DNA from: Bacillota bacterium
GTDB taxonomy: Bacteria > Bacillota > Bacilli > Bacillales > Cytobacillaceae
NCBI GenBank assembly: GCA_023387295.1
Contig: JAEWIG010000201.1
Span: 1-5,185, forward strand
Direction of reading: 5' to 3'
DNA length: 5,185 nucleotides
In this document: positions 4,349-5,185 of the stretch, piece by piece
Layout of the letters: each line of letters begins with the position of its first letter
Numbering within the stretch: position 1 is the stretch's first letter
Translations under genes and position numbers: made by a program
Notes under the pieces: model-generated
What the model was told of the DNA's origin: nothing
What the model saw: the letters and a program-made list of their open reading frames with translations, nothing else
Databases searched by the model: none

Positions 4349-4831
4349 ATGGGGCTTACTCGATTATGTTGCGGAATTACCATAGGTGAGAGCATTCCCT
4401 TCGTAGAATTACCTTCTATTGAATCAGGTGGAGAGGAGCAGACTTTAGCGACAGTAACTGTTGCTGTAATAGATTCTGTTCATACTGTGAGATTGATGGC
4501 ATCCATACCATCATCAACCTTTTCATCAACAGTAAATACATCTCCACTTCAAGGAAATACAGTAGTGTATGAGGTTCGACGAGAAGATAATTCTTCTGTC
4601 ATATCTGTATTCAATACTGATTTTGATTTGATGCAAACCACGTTTATAGCCTTCGATAATCCAGGACAAGGAACATTTACGTATACGTTAGTAGGTCGAA
4701 TCATTAGAGAAACTTCGGCTCAAGGTGAAGTTGTATATGATTATTTTTTTACGGCTGAGGAACTTGTTCTTGAAAATGATGCACCGCCTCCAAGAACTGA
4801 ACCTAGCAAAAGTCATATATACCGAAAATAA
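4349..4831 (+). CDS. Beta-rich hypothetical protein (160 aa), possibly spore-surface
   Basis: The protein starts MGLTRLCCGITIGESIPFVE. It continues with alternating hydrophobic strands typical of a beta sandwich: TLATVTVAVIDS at 32-43, VRLMASIP, NTVVYEVRRED, SVISVFNTDFD and GTFTYTLVGRII. It closes with a polar, proline-containing tail (ENDAPPPRTEPSKSHIYRK). There is no signal peptide and no membrane segment. The layout of a short Cys-containing head followed by an ATVTV-type beta core with a ...VVYEVRR strand reminds me of Bacillus exosporium and spore-coat-associated proteins of unknown function; this is inference from pattern only. GGGGAG (4337-4342) lies 6 nt before ATG 4349. An ATG at 4345 in another frame stops after 14 codons. 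A CATATGTT at 4300-4307 partly fits the -10 of the sporulation sigma-E (CATACANT), but no matching -35 is visible. Transcription could end at the hairpin at 5073. Confidence 0.8.
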   Translation: MGLTRLCCGITIGESIPFVELPSIESGGEEQTLATVTVAVIDSVHTVRLMASIPSSTFSSTVNTSPLQGNTVVYEVRREDNSSVISVFNTDFDLMQTTFIAFDNPGQGTFTYTLVGRIIRETSAQGEVVYDYFFTAEELVLENDAPPPRTEPSKSHIYRK

Positions 4832-5000
4832 ACCCGCAATATCACATTAAATTTGTACCATTAATTTAAAGTCTTATGTCACGCCAAAATTTCACTGAAA
4901 ACATAGGTTAAGCAAATTATGCAAAAAAAAAGAGAGATAAAATCATTTGTGATCGTTTAGTTATCGGAATGAACTAAGTTAGTCAGAATAATAAAATGCT

Positions 5001-5046
5001 TTTCTATCGGGCCCACTTCTTGAATAAGCAGGCTTCATAATAGAAA
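5001..5046. repeat. Nested imperfect inverted repeat
   Basis: TTTCTAT (5001-5007) and ATAGAAA (5040-5046) are perfect 7-bp inverted arms. Inside them GCC (5011-5013) can pair with GGC (5031-5033), and CTT (5019-5021) with AAG (5026-5028), around the loop GAAT. Together they make a nested, interrupted hairpin of 46 nt that includes the palindrome GGGCCC, GC-rich against an AT-rich background. There is no T-run, so it is not a standard terminator. It might be a small interspersed repeat or a structured RNA. Confidence 0.35.
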
Positions 5047-5071
5047 CGATGATTTAATAAAATATTAAAAT

Positions 5072-5112
5072 AATACAACCTCGTAAGCGTTTGTTTACGA
5101 GGTTGTATCATT
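5072..5112 (-). terminator. Long-stem terminator between two converging genes
   Basis: ATACAACCTCGTAA (5073-5086) and TTACGAGGTTGTAT (5095-5108) form a perfect 14-bp stem with an 8-nt loop. On the minus strand the stem is followed by TATTTTAATATTTT, a strong T-rich tail, and it begins 5 nt after the stop of the minus-strand gene at the right edge. On the plus strand CATTTT follows, so it can also serve the gene at 4349-4831. Confidence 0.9.
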
Positions 5113-5184
5113 TTAAGACATCGAATACAGACTAACATCTGAAATAATTAAATCACTTTGACCAAACTGCACCATTTTCCCAAC
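5113..5184 (-). CDS. 3' end of an unrecognised minus-strand gene (partial)
   Basis: The gene enters from the right edge. The frame whose last residues are VGKMVQFGQSDLIISDVSLY followed by SMS ends at TAA 5115-5113. The other two minus frames stop earlier, at a TGA near 5153 or a TAA near 5149. The choice of frame is supported mainly by position: its stop lies 5 nt before the strong leftward terminator at 5072-5108. Only 23 codons are visible, so the family cannot be named. Confidence 0.5.
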   Translation of the reverse strand, partial: VGKMVQFGQSDLIISDVSLYSMS

Positions 5185-5185
5185 G

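Noticed and set aside
4919..4960. Short ATG frame MQKKREIKSFVIV
   Set aside because: It is only 13 codons, has no ribosome binding site at the right distance, and runs through a poly-A tract.

Overview
The window looks like an AT-rich Gram-positive chromosome of the order Bacillales. Pointers are A/G-rich Shine-Dalgarno sites (AAAGGAG, GGAGGAG), TTG and GTG starts, simple GC-stem/T-run terminators, a lipoprotein signal with a classical lipobox, and an alcohol dehydrogenase that closely resembles the staphylococcal/Bacillus AdhP type. Several small proteins are of the kind found in Bacillaceae and Planococcaceae, and one gene resembles spore-surface beta-sandwich proteins. I cannot name the species.

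Layout from left to right. Positions 2-190 hold the 3' end of an unrecognised plus-strand gene. Its stop codon is followed by 29 further in-frame, protein-like codons, up to 280. A zinc-dependent alcohol dehydrogenase (adhP) lies on the minus strand at 321-1337, convergent with that fragment. The 300 bp upstream of adhP carry its probable promoter and an orphan plus-strand terminator. Next come two small plus-strand genes: a basic 68-residue protein (1639-1845) and a 56-residue five-cysteine protein (2084-2254). Positions 2255-2564 look like a decayed reading frame. Then follow a two-helix membrane protein with a bacterial PH-like domain (2583-3023, strong terminator at 3055-3082), a predicted lipoprotein of 212 residues (3293-3931), a gene-poor stretch with one clear terminator (3932-4348), and a 160-residue beta-rich protein (4349-4831). 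The right edge (5113-5184) has the last 23 codons of a minus-strand gene, followed immediately by a long-stemmed terminator.

Apart from adhP the genes are short, separately promoted and hypothetical. No operon or multi-gene pathway can be read from the layout. The most unusual property is the concentration of apparent gene debris: short protein-like frames broken by stops at the left edge, at 2255-2564, at 3081-3206 and perhaps at 4021-4093. This suggests a chromosomal region of gene turnover rather than a functional multi-gene system. I found no CRISPR array, tRNA, rRNA, transposase or integrase.
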